From: an uncultured Pseudomonadota bacterium
GTDB taxonomy: Bacteria; Myxococcota_A; UBA796; GCA-2862545
Direction: 5' to 3'
Assembly: GCA_903861005.1 (NCBI GenBank)
Contig: CAIOSP010000073.1
Location: 1 to 64,000 of the forward strand
Length of the DNA: 64,000 bases
Part shown: positions 44,700 to 53,710 of the stretch, one piece after another
How positions within the stretch are numbered: position 1 is the first letter of the stretch
How the letters are laid out: each line of letters opens with the position of its first letter
Program-made: the position numbers and the translations under genes
The notes under the pieces: model-generated
Seen by the model: the letters and a program-made list of their open reading frames with translations, nothing else
Told to the model about the DNA's origin: nothing
Database searches by the model: none

Positions 44700-46781
44700 G
44701 TGAACTCTGACCGACGGCCGCAAGGTCGCGGCGTCGCCATCGTCCTGATGGTGCTGACCGCGTACGTGGCCCTGCACAGGCTGTGGGAAGGCAACTTCAC
44801 CTACGTGATCTGGTCGGACCGCGACCTGGTCCGCAGCGCGGTGCCGTTCTTCCAGCTACCCACGACGGGCGCCGAGCTGTCGTACGGCACCGGCGCGCGC
44901 ATCCCGGGCGGCGCCTACCAGGCGTTGGTCTGGCTGGCGGAGCAGGTGACCCGCGACCCGCAGGGCGTCTGGCGGTTCCAGGTGGGCCTGGACGCCCTGG
45001 CAGCGGCCATCCTGGGCCTGGGCGTGGGGCGGCGCTTTGGCTGGCTGGCAGGAGCGCTGGCCGCGGCAGCCGTCCTGGGCGCCGATCCGAACACGAACAC
45101 CCAGGACCGCCTGTGGAACCCGGCGTGGCTCCCGCTGTTCGCCGCGCTGGCGACGGCCGCCTGGGTGCGGGTGGTCGCGGACCGAGATGCAAGGGCGCTG
45201 GTGTTGTGGGGCGTGGCGATCGCGCTGGGCGGGCAGATGCACGTCACGGCGCTGCTGCTGGCCCCTGCCATGCTGCCAGGCATCGCCACCGCCCGCGCGC
45301 CCCACACGGGTCGATGGCTTCTGGCTGCCGCAGTCGGGGCGCTCGCGGTCTACGCCCCCTATCTGGCGTCCGAGGCGGCGCACGGCTGGCCGAACACGCG
45401 CCTGCTGCTGCACCCTGACCAGGTCACCGACGCCGCCATGCTGGTGTCGGGCGACGCGCGCCCCTGGCAAACCGTCTGGGAGACCCTGACCACGCTCGCC
45501 GGCGAAGAGTCGATCCAGCAGCTGTCGACGCGCTTTGGGGCGTGGATGATCGCCGTAGGCGCGGTGGCGCCGGCGCTGGTGGCGGGCGTGCTGATCGACC
45601 TGGGTAGGCGCAGCCCGCTCAGCGAGGCGCGCCGACGCGTGCTGATCGGGCTGGTCACCGCCATCCTGATCGAGATCGCCATGTTCGCCCGCGCACGGTA
45701 CTTCGCGATGGGGTCGTCGGACACCACGCGCTACCTGCTCGCGCTGACGCCCCTGGCCGCCACGCTGCTCGCCGTGGCCGGCGCCGCCGCGGTGAAGGCC
45801 GCGGCCGCGTGGGGCCGAAACGCCGTACCGATGATGGCCACGCTGCTGGGCGCGTCGATCGGCGTGCACCTGCTGACGGTCGAGCTGCACACCCGCGAGC
45901 ACAACGCCACGCACGACCACTGGCCGGGCCTGATCGGCTGGCTGAACGGCACCCAGGCCGCCACCGGCTGGACCCTCGACCAGATCGCCGGCCGCGTCGT
46001 CGTCACCGAGGGCATCGGTCCGCACGCGTGGAGACCCCACCGCGCCGTGCCGATCGACGCCCTCCTCCTGGCGCGCGGCCTGCGCTTCCCGGGTTCGCTG
46101 GCGCCCCCGTGCGCGGTGCTCTTCCCCATGTCGCCGGCGGACCCGGCCCCCCTCGACGACGCCACGCTCGCCGCCACCCTGGGCGACAGCGTGGTCGGCC
46201 CCGTGGTCGAGGCCCGCCACCAGGTCGGCCCCAACCTGGCGCTCGTCGTCTACCACCCGTCCGTTGGCCGTTGCCCGACCAACCTGTCCAACCGCTACCT
46301 GCTCACCCCGGAGGAGTCGCTGGCACGCGCCGGGTGGGCCTCCACGCCCGCCGGGACCGCGGCCGCCGTGCCCGCCGAGCAAGGCCGCGCGTGGGTGCTC
46401 AACGTCGACCTGACCGCAGGCGTCAGCAAGCCCTCGGTCGAGGCGCCCATGCTGATCACCGTGCGCCCAGAGGGAGCCGGCGTCGAGGTGGCGCTGCACG
46501 CCAACCTGCTGCGCGGCTACGCCTGGAACGGCGGCTTCTTCGCGAACGGCGACGCGGACCACCCGCGGCTGATCGCCACCCTGGCCGACGGCACCCGCCA
46601 GACGATCGACCTGGCGGTGGGCCGGGTCGGGAGCGGCGGCGAGCTGACCCCGCTGCGCGTCCAGGCCCAAGTCCCGGCCGACGCCAAGCTCAGCTTCGCG
46701 ATCGACGTGCAGCCGCAGCGCGCCTACGACACCCGCGTCAAACGCGGCGCGCCGACGGTCGTGCAGATCCCGCTGCCCTGA
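44700..46781 (+). CDS. Large polytopic membrane protein, GT-C-like (paralogue 2)
   Basis: This 693-residue protein is the paralogue of the product at 39865. It shares the first-loop pattern IWSDRDLVRSAVPFFQLPTTGAELSYGTGARIPGGAY (in parts), the LWNPAW segment, helix pattern and the VGRCPTNLSNRYL element, plus a C-terminal domain with LLRGYAWNGGFF (GHAWNSGAF in the other). About ten membrane segments precede a soluble C-terminal part. The GTG at 44700 has AGGGGG six bases upstream; an ATG at 44670 is possible. It starts 37 bases after the gyrA stop, so it may be co-transcribed with gyrA. The reaction is unknown. Confidence 0.75.
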   Translation: MNSDRRPQGRGVAIVLMVLTAYVALHRLWEGNFTYVIWSDRDLVRSAVPFFQLPTTGAELSYGTGARIPGGAYQALVWLAEQVTRDPQGVWRFQVGLDALAAAILGLGVGRRFGWLAGALAAAAVLGADPNTNTQDRLWNPAWLPLFAALATAAWVRVVADRDARALVLWGVAIALGGQMHVTALLLAPAMLPGIATARAPHTGRWLLAAAVGALAVYAPYLASEAAHGWPNTRLLLHPDQVTDAAMLVSGDARPWQTVWETLTTLAGEESIQQLSTRFGAWMIAVGAVAPALVAGVLIDLGRRSPLSEARRRVLIGLVTAILIEIAMFARARYFAMGSSDTTRYLLALTPLAATLLAVAGAAAVKAAAAWGRNAVPMMATLLGASIGVHLLTVELHTREHNATHDHWPGLIGWLNGTQAATGWTLDQIAGRVVVTEGIGPHAWRPHRAVPIDALLLARGLRFPGSLAPPCAVLFPMSPADPAPLDDATLAATLGDSVVGPVVEARHQVGPNLALVVYHPSVGRCPTNLSNRYLLTPEESLARAGWASTPAGTAAAVPAEQGRAWVLNVDLTAGVSKPSVEAPMLITVRPEGAGVEVALHANLLRGYAWNGGFFANGDADHPRLIATLADGTRQTIDLAVGRVGSGGELTPLRVQAQVPADAKLSFAIDVQPQRAYDTRVKRGAPTVVQIPLP

Positions 46782-46849
46782 CACAAGCGGACATCGGCCA
46801 GTCGCCGGTCGATTGCCCCACCGACCGGGCCGGGTGACGACAGCGCACC

Positions 46850-47674
46850 ATGCGCGCCCCGATCCACACGCCGTCGTCGATGCTGCAGGCCGCGCGCGCG
46901 CGTCCCCGCTTCACCGCGTGGAGCGTGATCGCCGTGCTCGCCGCCTTGGTGGCGTGGTCCAGCCCGGTGTCGCCGCTCGCCGTGGGCCAGGCGGACGTGC
47001 TCTACGGCCGCGGCAGGCCCTACGACGCGCTCCAGGCCTACGACCGCATCGGGCAGTGGAACCCGTGGCCCTCGCTACGCCTGACCGCCGACGAGCGCGC
47101 AGCCACCATCGCCGCCGTCGACCTGGACGACCCGCGCCTGTCGCGGACGTTCCTGGAGCGTATCCTGGCCGAGGACTCCGCCAGCGGGTCGGTGAAGGCC
47201 AGCGCCTGGGAGCGGGTGGGCTACGTCGCCTGGACCACCGAGCAGCACGCCGAGGAGGCCGCAGGCGCCTTCCAGATGGCCTACAAGCTCGACATGATGG
47301 CGACCGAGGCCGAGCGACGGCTGATCGCCGCGGCGCGCGCCCGGACCGACGCCGGGGACCTGGCGCCCGCGCTGCAGGCCTGGGAGCGGGTGGCCGAGCA
47401 CATCCCCGCGTCGCGGGGCTTGGCGCGGGTGAACCAGGCGTCGCTGCTGCTGGCGGAGGGTGAGGTGCAGGACGCCCTGTCCGCCTACGACCAGGCCGCC
47501 GCCTCCACCGACGACCCGACCTTGATCCAGGTCGCCAAGATGGGCGCCGCGACCTGCAAGGAGCGCCTGGGCGAGGTGGACGGCGCGCTTGAAGATCTGG
47601 ACCAGGCCCACTTGCCCTCGTCCGTGGCGACCGAGCGCCAGCGCCGCCTGGAGGAGCGCAAGCCCGGAAAATGA
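46850..47674 (+). CDS. Membrane-anchored TPR protein
   Basis: The 274-residue protein has an N-terminal basic stretch, one membrane segment (about 22-42) and about five TPR-like helical pairs (for example GRPYDALQAYDRIGQW, GDLAPALQAWERVAEH, GEVQDALSAYDQAAAS, GEVDGALEDLDQAHL). The TPR part probably faces the periplasm. It binds a partner protein. It follows the GT-C-like gene after 68 bases, and could be part of the same unit. The ATG at 46850 is preceded by CGCACC, a weak ribosome site. Confidence 0.75.
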   Translation: MRAPIHTPSSMLQAARARPRFTAWSVIAVLAALVAWSSPVSPLAVGQADVLYGRGRPYDALQAYDRIGQWNPWPSLRLTADERAATIAAVDLDDPRLSRTFLERILAEDSASGSVKASAWERVGYVAWTTEQHAEEAAGAFQMAYKLDMMATEAERRLIAAARARTDAGDLAPALQAWERVAEHIPASRGLARVNQASLLLAEGEVQDALSAYDQAAASTDDPTLIQVAKMGAATCKERLGEVDGALEDLDQAHLPSSVATERQRRLEERKPGK

Positions 47675-47737
47675 GCCGCGCGCACGTCGACGACGACGCG
47701 CCCGACGCGGTAACCGGCGACACGTGAGAGGCTCACC

Positions 47738-49015
47738 ATGACATCCCGTTCTTCCCGACTGTTGACCGAAGCCCGCAACGTCATCCCGGGCGGCGTGAAT
47801 TCGCCGGTGCGCGCCTTCCGCGCGGTCGGTGGGGAGCCGCCGTTCATCGCACGCGGCGCCGGCAACTACCTCTATGACGTCGACGGCCACGAGTACGTCG
47901 ACCTGGTGTCGTCGTGGGGCGCGCTGCTGCTTGGCCACGCCAACCCAGGCGTGGTGGCGGCGGCGACTGAGGCGATTGGCCGTGGCAGCTCCTACGGCGC
48001 CCCGACCGAGTCGGAGATCCGCCTGGCCGAGGCCATCCGCGACCGCTTCCCGACCATGCGCAAGGTCCGGCTCTGCTCCAGCGGCACCGAGGCGACCATG
48101 CACGCCATCCGCCTGGCCCGCGGCGCCACCGGCCGTGACGTGATCGTGAAGATGGACGGCTGCTACCACGGCGCCCACGACTCCGTGCTGGTCGCCGCCG
48201 GCTCGGGCGTGGCCACGCTCGGCATCCCCGGCTCACCCGGCGTCCCCGCGGGCACCGCCGCCGACACCCGCGTCGTGCCGTACAACGACCTGGCCGCCAC
48301 CGCCGCGCTGTTCGAGCGCGAGGGCCGCAAAATCGCCTGCGTGATCGTGGAGCCGGTCGCCGGCAACATGGGCACCGTCCCGCCGCTCCCCGGCTACTTG
48401 GAGGGCCTGCGCGCCCTGTGCAGCGACTACGGCGCGCTCCTGATCTTCGACGAGGTCATGACGGGCTTTCGCGTGTCGCGAGGCGGCGCCCAGCAGCGCT
48501 TTGGCGTGGCGCCCGACCTCACCACCCTGGGCAAGGTTTGCGGCGGCGGCTTCCCGCTGGCCGCGTTCGGCGGCCGTGACGACCTGATGGACCAGCTGGC
48601 GCCCGTGGGCCCAATCTACCAGGCGGGCACGCTGTCGGGGAACCCGGCCGGCGTCGCCGCGGGCTTGGCCACCCTCAACCAGCTCGACGACAGCGTATAC
48701 GACACGCTGGAGGCCTCCGGCGCCGCCATCGAGGCCGCCCTGGCCGAGCCGCTCGCCTACTACGGCTTCAGCTTCGCCCGCGTGGGCAGCATGTTCACCG
48801 TCTACTTCCGGCCCACCGCGCCCACGAACTACGACGAGGCCAAGACCTGCGACACCGCGGCGTTCGCCCGCTTCTTCAACGCAGCCCTGTCGGGCGGCGT
48901 CTACCTGCCGCCCTCACAGTTCGAGGCGGCCTTCTTTGGGGCCCTGCTGACCGGCCGCGCGCTCGAGCAGGCATGCGACGGGCTGTCCGCGGCCTTGGTC
49001 GCTGCCGCGGAGTGA
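47738..49015 (+). CDS. hemL: Glutamate-1-semialdehyde 2,1-aminomutase
   Basis: The 425-residue protein is HemL, the class III PLP aminomutase that turns glutamate-1-semialdehyde into 5-aminolevulinate in the C5 heme pathway. The start IPGGVNSPVRAF, the substrate region SSGTEATMHAIRLARG, the Asp of LLIFDEVMTGFR and the PLP lysine Lys266 in TLGKVCGGG are all present. The length is the family norm. AGAGG lies about six bases before the ATG. It stands between the TPR gene and the ATP-synthase Fo genes, and is transcribed in the same direction. Heme made here serves the several c-type cytochromes. Confidence 0.97.
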   Translation: MTSRSSRLLTEARNVIPGGVNSPVRAFRAVGGEPPFIARGAGNYLYDVDGHEYVDLVSSWGALLLGHANPGVVAAATEAIGRGSSYGAPTESEIRLAEAIRDRFPTMRKVRLCSSGTEATMHAIRLARGATGRDVIVKMDGCYHGAHDSVLVAAGSGVATLGIPGSPGVPAGTAADTRVVPYNDLAATAALFEREGRKIACVIVEPVAGNMGTVPPLPGYLEGLRALCSDYGALLIFDEVMTGFRVSRGGAQQRFGVAPDLTTLGKVCGGGFPLAAFGGRDDLMDQLAPVGPIYQAGTLSGNPAGVAAGLATLNQLDDSVYDTLEASGAAIEAALAEPLAYYGFSFARVGSMFTVYFRPTAPTNYDEAKTCDTAAFARFFNAALSGGVYLPPSQFEAAFFGALLTGRALEQACDGLSAALVAAAE

Positions 49016-49185
49016 TGCATCGGGCGCGATCCAGCGGTGCAAGCGCCGCAGACGATCGCGCTCGACTCTCGCCGATCCGGCCATGCGTCGGTCGGCATTG
49101 ACGCTGTGAGGTGGTCTGGCTAATGGGCCGCCCCTCGACGACGGCAACATCGCCCACTCGGGGCGGATCCGGTGGTTCAGACTTG

Positions 49186-49575
49186 ATGCACCCGCGCGCT
49201 TACGTCCACGCCTGTGCCGCAGCCATGCTGCCCCTGATTGGGGTCGGTGGGCTGTTGGGCGGCCGGGATGTCGCGCTCGGCACGCTGCTCGCGGGCCTCG
49301 CGGTCCTCGCGCACCTGTCGATGGGTGAGAGCATCGTCCGCCGCTTCGTGCAGGCCGCCGCCACCCAGGACGACCCGGCCGCGGTCGGTCACTTGATGGC
49401 CCGCCAACTCACCACGGTCCCGCTGGGCGCCGTGCTCATCTCCATGGTCGGCGCGCTGCCCACGGGCCTCGCGTACACCAGCCTGGCGGCCGGCGCTCTC
49501 GTCGTCGCCCTGATGTCGGCGCTTCACAGCGCAGACGCCCGCTCTCTCACCGTCTCCGCGGAGGCCTCGTGCTGA
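49186..49575 (+). CDS. AtpI-like small membrane protein
   Basis: The 129-residue protein has four predicted membrane segments (about 10-30, 33-48, 75-92 and 95-112). It lies directly before atpB and overlaps it by seven bases, the place of the ATP-synthase assembly factor AtpI. The similarity is of topology and context, not of clear motifs. It has a stretch GESIVRRFVQAAATQDD in the loop. The ATG at 49186 is chosen; a TTG just before it is possible. AtpI helps c-ring assembly in other bacteria, and the same is inferred. Confidence 0.65.
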   Translation: MHPRAYVHACAAAMLPLIGVGGLLGGRDVALGTLLAGLAVLAHLSMGESIVRRFVQAAATQDDPAAVGHLMARQLTTVPLGAVLISMVGALPTGLAYTSLAAGALVVALMSALHSADARSLTVSAEASC

Positions 49576-50351
49576 TCGCATCCGGCTTCTCTTTCTGGCA
49601 CCTGATCCCCGGCGTCGAGGACAGCTCGCTGTTCCCGTTCGCCATGAACGCCGACGGCCACGCTGGCAGCTACACGTTCATCAGCGCCTGGCTCAGCGCG
49701 TTCATCATCATCGCGTTCGCCGCGGCCGCCAACATGGGCCTCAAGCGCGCCATGGCCCGTGACGGCCTGGCCAAGTTCGAGGCGGACGAGTCGCTGAACG
49801 CCCGCACCGCCGCAGAGGTCCTGGTGGACGCGCTGCGCGGCCTCATGGGTGACCTGATGGGCAAGGCGGACGTCAAGACGTTCCTGCCGCTCATCGTCGG
49901 CCTGTTCACCTACATCTTCGTCAGCAACCTCCAGGCGTTGGTCCCGGGCCTGCAGCCCCCGACCGACAACATCAACTCGAACCTCGGCATGGCCGTGATC
50001 GTGATGGTGACCTACTGGGTGGTCGGTCTGACGCGCGACCCGAAGGGCTTCGTGGGCCACATCCTGGGCCCCGTCCTCCCGCTCGCGCCGCTGATGCTCA
50101 TCATCGAGCTCATCAGCCTCGTCGTCGTTCGTCCGGCGTCGCTCGCCGTTCGTCTGACTGGCAACATCTTTGGTGACCACACCGTGTTCACCATCATGTC
50201 TGGCCTGACCTACGTGGTCGTGCCTGTGATCTTCCTGGTGCTCGCCACGCTCGTGTCGGTCATCCAGGCGTTCGTGTTCTCCCTGCTCACGACGATCTAC
50301 ATCTCGCAGTCGCTGCCCCATGGCGACCATGCAGACGATTCCCACCACTGA
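49569..50351 (+). CDS. atpB: ATP synthase Fo subunit a
   Basis: The 260-residue protein is subunit a of F-type ATP synthase. It has the conserved essential arginine in SLAVRLTGNIFGDH, the NLQALVPGLQPPTDN segment after TM2 and the C-terminal VSVIQAFVFSLLTTIYIS helix. It forms the ion half-channels with the c-ring. The GTG at 49569 overlaps the upstream gene. atpE follows 43 bases after its stop. The F1 genes and subunit b are not in the window, so the ATP synthase is split over two loci, as in many deltaproteobacterial relatives. Confidence 0.95.
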   Translation: MLIASGFSFWHLIPGVEDSSLFPFAMNADGHAGSYTFISAWLSAFIIIAFAAAANMGLKRAMARDGLAKFEADESLNARTAAEVLVDALRGLMGDLMGKADVKTFLPLIVGLFTYIFVSNLQALVPGLQPPTDNINSNLGMAVIVMVTYWVVGLTRDPKGFVGHILGPVLPLAPLMLIIELISLVVVRPASLAVRLTGNIFGDHTVFTIMSGLTYVVVPVIFLVLATLVSVIQAFVFSLLTTIYISQSLPHGDHADDSHH

Positions 50352-50394
50352 ACCCCTTTGAACTTTGCCCGCGGTGTCGGGCGTGGAGGCGATG

Positions 50395-50712
50395 ATGAAG
50401 CGCAACAACTGGATGACGATGGTCCCCGTGATGGCCGTCCTTCTGCTCCTCGGCAACACCGCGTTCGCGCAGGAGGCCGCTGACAACAGCAAGGGCCTGA
50501 TCGGCATCGGCGCCGGCCTCGCGATCGGCATCGCCGCCCTCGGCGGCGGCCTCGGCCAGGGCAACGCGGCCCGCGCGGCCTACGAGTCGATCGCCCGCAA
50601 CCCGCAGGCGGCCGGCAAGATCAACACGCCGTTCTTCGTCGGCATGGCGCTGATCGAGTCGCTGGTCATCTACGCGCTCGTCATCGCGTTCTTCCTCCAG
50701 GGCAAGATCTAG
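50395..50712 (+). CDS. atpE: ATP synthase Fo subunit c
   Basis: This 105-residue subunit c has an N-terminal extension (about 1-24, ending NTAFAQ) that looks like a signal peptide, then the usual hairpin. Helix 1 has GGGLGQGNAARAAYESIARNPQA and helix 2 FFVGMALIESLVIYALVIAFF (in parts). The ion-binding Glu is in LIES. The Gln of GLGQG, the Ser after the Glu and the Tyr four further are those seen in sodium-binding rings, with Leu instead of Thr at the next position. GGAGG lies just before two ATGs; the second (50395) has the better spacing. Two hairpins end the operon. Confidence 0.93.
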   Translation: MKRNNWMTMVPVMAVLLLLGNTAFAQEAADNSKGLIGIGAGLAIGIAALGGGLGQGNAARAAYESIARNPQAAGKINTPFFVGMALIESLVIYALVIAFFLQGKI

Positions 50713-50719
50713 TTCGCCT

Positions 50720-50739
50720 CCACGGGGTCACCCCCGTGG
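50720..50739 (+). terminator. Hairpin just after atpE
   Basis: CCACGGGG (50720-50727) pairs with CCCCGTGG (50732-50739) over a four-base loop, seven bases after the atpE stop. It lacks a T-run and may protect the 3' end of the abundant subunit c message rather than end it. Confidence 0.55.
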
Positions 50740-50777
50740 GCTGACGGCGCGGCCTGCCGCGTCGATCGAGCGAACAG

Positions 50778-50823
50778 AAGGCGCCAGGACCTCGGACCCC
50801 GTGTCCATGGTCCTGGCGCCTTT
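50778..50823 (+). terminator. Strong terminator of the atp operon
   Basis: The arms AGGCGCCAGGACC (50779-50791) and GGTCCTGGCGCCT (50809-50821) are perfectly complementary over 13 pairs and followed by TTTCTGCGTCTT. A smaller GGAC/GTCC stem can form in the loop. No gene is visible from here to 50942. Confidence 0.8.
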
Positions 50824-50942
50824 CTGCGTCTTGCCGATCAGGTCTTACCGGCGCTTGACGCAACCATGTCCCGTCCGCGGAAGGATCGACACGGCCCGCG
50901 TGCTACTCATCACCGAACGTCACGCGCCCGTAGGGAGCCGCC

Positions 50943-51785
50943 ATGTCGCGCCTAGCCCGACTCCTCCCCCTCTTCGTCATCGCCACCTGCGCCGCCAAAG
51001 GCAAGAAGCACGAGTCCGAGGTGCCGGCCCCGCCGCCCCAGGGCTGGTCTGCCGAGCCCACGGGCGGCCAATGCTGGTACCCGCCGGACTGGTCCACCAT
51101 GGGCTACGGCGACCGCCGCAGCAAGCACTCCGACGCGATCATCGCGATGGTGTCGCAGTGGCGCGGCGAGCGCAACGACGGGATCTTGCTCCACGCCCCC
51201 ACGGTGGACGGCGTCGAGGGCCTGCTGCTGCTCTACCCGGACAAGGCTGAGCAGGTCGCGGTCACCAACCTCGGCTACTGCAAGAAGGCCCTGGCAGGCG
51301 GCGGCACGTCCGAGTGGGAGAGCTGGCTCGCGTCGCTCCCCGCCCAGATGACGGCCGGCGAGTGCGACAAGCCCCTGGACGCCACGCTGTTCTGGTACCT
51401 GGACATCGACCAGGCCTGGCAGGGCAAGGCCTCGGTCTGCGAGGACAACGTCATCCACATCACGGCCAGCGCCCAGGACCTCTTCAAGCTGTCCAAGAAC
51501 GGCACGTACATCTCGGCCGCCGGCGACACGACCGTCAGCTCGTCGGGCAGCCAGGATCCGTGCGGCACCGAGCAGTGCCACCCCGGTGAGCTGCTGCTCC
51601 GCTTCACCGGCAAGAGCGGCATCGAGATCATCAAGCCAGTCGGCCTGGACCTGACCTTCGACCCGCCTGAGCACGGCGTCATCGAGTTCATGGTCAACGA
51701 CGCCACCTTGAACGACAACACGTTCAAGGTCGACAAGGGCATGCAGCACCACACCTCCGTCACGTACGCGCCCGTCGGCAAGTGA
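50943..51785 (+). CDS. Secreted lipoprotein of unknown function
   Basis: The 280-residue protein has a lipoprotein signal (FVIATC, Cys16) and a charged linker rich in Lys. The body is not recognised; it contains QCWYPPDWSTMGYGDRRSKH near the start and several cysteines (YCKKA, GECDKP, SVCEDN, DPCGTEQCHPGE). The C-terminal half is strand-rich. A GGGAG ribosome site precedes the ATG at 50943. It ends 38 bases before the discoidin-like gene on the same strand, so they are probably an operon. Confidence 0.75.
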   Translation: MSRLARLLPLFVIATCAAKGKKHESEVPAPPPQGWSAEPTGGQCWYPPDWSTMGYGDRRSKHSDAIIAMVSQWRGERNDGILLHAPTVDGVEGLLLLYPDKAEQVAVTNLGYCKKALAGGGTSEWESWLASLPAQMTAGECDKPLDATLFWYLDIDQAWQGKASVCEDNVIHITASAQDLFKLSKNGTYISAAGDTTVSSSGSQDPCGTEQCHPGELLLRFTGKSGIEIIKPVGLDLTFDPPEHGVIEFMVNDATLNDNTFKVDKGMQHHTSVTYAPVGK

Positions 51786-51823
51786 TGGCCACGCGCACCT
51801 CGCGCCAACCAGAGAGACCTCCC

Positions 51824-52774
51824 ATGCGCTTCACCCCCGCCATCCTCCTCGTCGGCGCGCTCGTGCCCGCGCTCGCCTTTGGCGGGTTCAACGCGTCCTC
51901 GTACAAGAAGCCGTCGAGCCGCTCGACCGCCAGCCCGTACGACGCCGGCGCCGCCCTGGACGGCGACCCGACCACGGCCTGGGTGATCGACCCCGAGCAG
52001 ACCAACGCCGGCCAGTGGATCGAGCTCGACGTCCCCCGCGGCAAGATCGACAAGGTCAGCGTGGTGGTGGGCTGGAACAAGGACCCTGAGTCCTGGGACG
52101 ACTACGCGCGCCTCAAGGCCGCCCGCATCGAGATCTACAACCTCGACACCGACGACGGCCAACCCAAGATGGTCGCCGAGAAGGACGTGGCGTTCGAGGA
52201 CAAGCGCGACGCGCAGACCATCGACCTGGCCGACATCGCCGTCGGCGGCGAGTACAACGGCGGCCGCGTGCGCCTGGTCGTGCAGGACGTGTACCCGGGC
52301 AAGGACTACGAGCATCTGGCCCTGGGCGAGGTGTTCGCCCGCCTGATCGAGTTCGACGCCACCACCCGCAAGCTGGTCGAGTCCAGCTCGACGGCCGACG
52401 GCAGCAGCGCCGACAACCTCGTCGACGACAGCGTGAAGACCGTCTGGTCGCCCGCGGCCACCGACGCCAAGCCCTCCTTCACGATCGACGGCGGCAAGTT
52501 CAGCGTCAGCTCGATCGGCGTCCTGGCTGGCCCCAAGACTGGCGCTCGCCCCAAGAAGATCGAGGTCAGCCAGGGCGGCAACACGCGCACCTACGACGTC
52601 GCCGACCTGGCCACCGCGCAGTTCTTCGATGTGCCCGCGGTCATGGGCTACAACGGCTCGGGCGTGGGCAGCGTCACCGTGTCGGTCCTGGAGACCTACC
52701 CGGGCACCGTCGCCACCGCGCCGCTCGCCATCGCGGACGTGAAGTTCCGCGCCACGCTCCTGGAAGCGTTCTAG
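51824..52774 (+). CDS. Secreted protein with two discoidin-like domains
   Basis: The 316-residue protein has a signal peptide (about 1-20). The mature part has two domains of the discoidin/NADase-type glycan-binding kind. Each begins with a 'daa-LDGDPTTAWVID' or 'NLVDDSVKTVWSP' element, then a 'W-I-E-L-D-V' or 'SFTIDGGKF' strand, with the domain's later loops KDYEHLALGEV and a final FRATL. F5/8C-like domains bind sugars or phospholipids at surfaces. The ATG at 51824 follows GAGAGACCTCCC. It ends in a converging position with the TPR protein gene at 52805. Confidence 0.72.
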   Translation: MRFTPAILLVGALVPALAFGGFNASSYKKPSSRSTASPYDAGAALDGDPTTAWVIDPEQTNAGQWIELDVPRGKIDKVSVVVGWNKDPESWDDYARLKAARIEIYNLDTDDGQPKMVAEKDVAFEDKRDAQTIDLADIAVGGEYNGGRVRLVVQDVYPGKDYEHLALGEVFARLIEFDATTRKLVESSSTADGSSADNLVDDSVKTVWSPAATDAKPSFTIDGGKFSVSSIGVLAGPKTGARPKKIEVSQGGNTRTYDVADLATAQFFDVPAVMGYNGSGVGSVTVSVLETYPGTVATAPLAIADVKFRATLLEAF

Positions 52775-52804
52775 AGGACGACCGAGCGCGCCGCCGCCCC
52801 GACG

Positions 52805-53707
52805 TCAGGGGCAGGTGGCGCGGATCGCGTCGAGCGGACCCTGAGCGAGCGCCGCGTACTCGGGGCCCAGCTTGGCCGCCGCGCACAGCGGCTCGACCGC
52901 CTGCTCTGGGTGTCCCAAGCGGATCAACGCCACGCCGAGGCCCAGGTGCCCGTCGGGCAGCTTGGGGCGCGCGGCGGCCACGCGGCGGAACTGCTTGGCG
53001 GCGCGCTCCGGGTTGGCGCCCACGCTGCGCCAGCCCGCGGTCAGGCGGAGCAGCCAGTGGGGCGTCTCGCCGGGGGGCGCCTCGGGCAGCGGCGGCACAA
53101 TGAAGGTCGGCGTGTTCGGCTTAGGAGACCCGTCGTCCAACAGGCGACCCAGGAACACGGTCGTCCCCGCGGACACGCGACCGGCGCTGCCCGTGTCCTC
53201 GGCGTCGGCCGCCACGGCGCCAGGCACCGGCGGCGTCCGGAAGACCGGCTTCACGTCCGGCGGCGCCGGGTGGCTCAGCTGGACGGGCTGCAGCACGGGG
53301 AGCGGCTCGGGGGCAGGCTCCAGGCGGCCATGCAGCCCCATGCCCACAGCCACACCCAGCGACATCACGAGCACGACGCCCAGCACCGCGCCCGCGGCGA
53401 TCAGCCCCACCTTGGCCGGGTCACGGCCCTCGACCAGAATGGGCTCGGTCCCGCGCGCGCGGGCGGGCAGCGGCGGCGCCGCAGAGCCTCCCGTGCCCAT
53501 CACCAGGCCCATGTCGTCTTGGGTACGAGGCCGAGCATGAAAAGCCGGGACGTTACCCGACGAGCCCGACGCCGACGGGGAGCCGAGCTTGCGGTCCCAC
53601 GTCCGACGCCCGACGATCACCCACGCCCCGTCCTTGGTGACCCACACCGTGTCGTCCGCGAGCGGGATCGGTGAGAGGGGGCCCTTGAGCTGAGGGGGCG
53701 TGTCCAC
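52805..53707 (-). CDS. Membrane TPR protein
   Basis: The 300-residue protein has a cytoplasmic N-terminal region (1-95) with a short strand-rich start (DDTVWVTKDGAWVIVGRRTWDR). One membrane helix (about 98-125, IAAGAVLGVVLVMSLGVAVG) follows. A periplasmic Pro-rich linker leads to a small TPR domain at the end (AAKQFRRVAAARPKLPDGHLGLGVALIRLGHPEQA in parts). It lies three bases after the GltJ-like gene on the same strand and has the same plan, so the two products may work together. Confidence 0.75.
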   Translation of the reverse strand: MDTPPQLKGPLSPIPLADDTVWVTKDGAWVIVGRRTWDRKLGSPSASGSSGNVPAFHARPRTQDDMGLVMGTGGSAAPPLPARARGTEPILVEGRDPAKVGLIAAGAVLGVVLVMSLGVAVGMGLHGRLEPAPEPLPVLQPVQLSHPAPPDVKPVFRTPPVPGAVAADAEDTGSAGRVSAGTTVFLGRLLDDGSPKPNTPTFIVPPLPEAPPGETPHWLLRLTAGWRSVGANPERAAKQFRRVAAARPKLPDGHLGLGVALIRLGHPEQAVEPLCAAAKLGPEYAALAQGPLDAIRATCP

Positions 53708-53710
53708 GGG

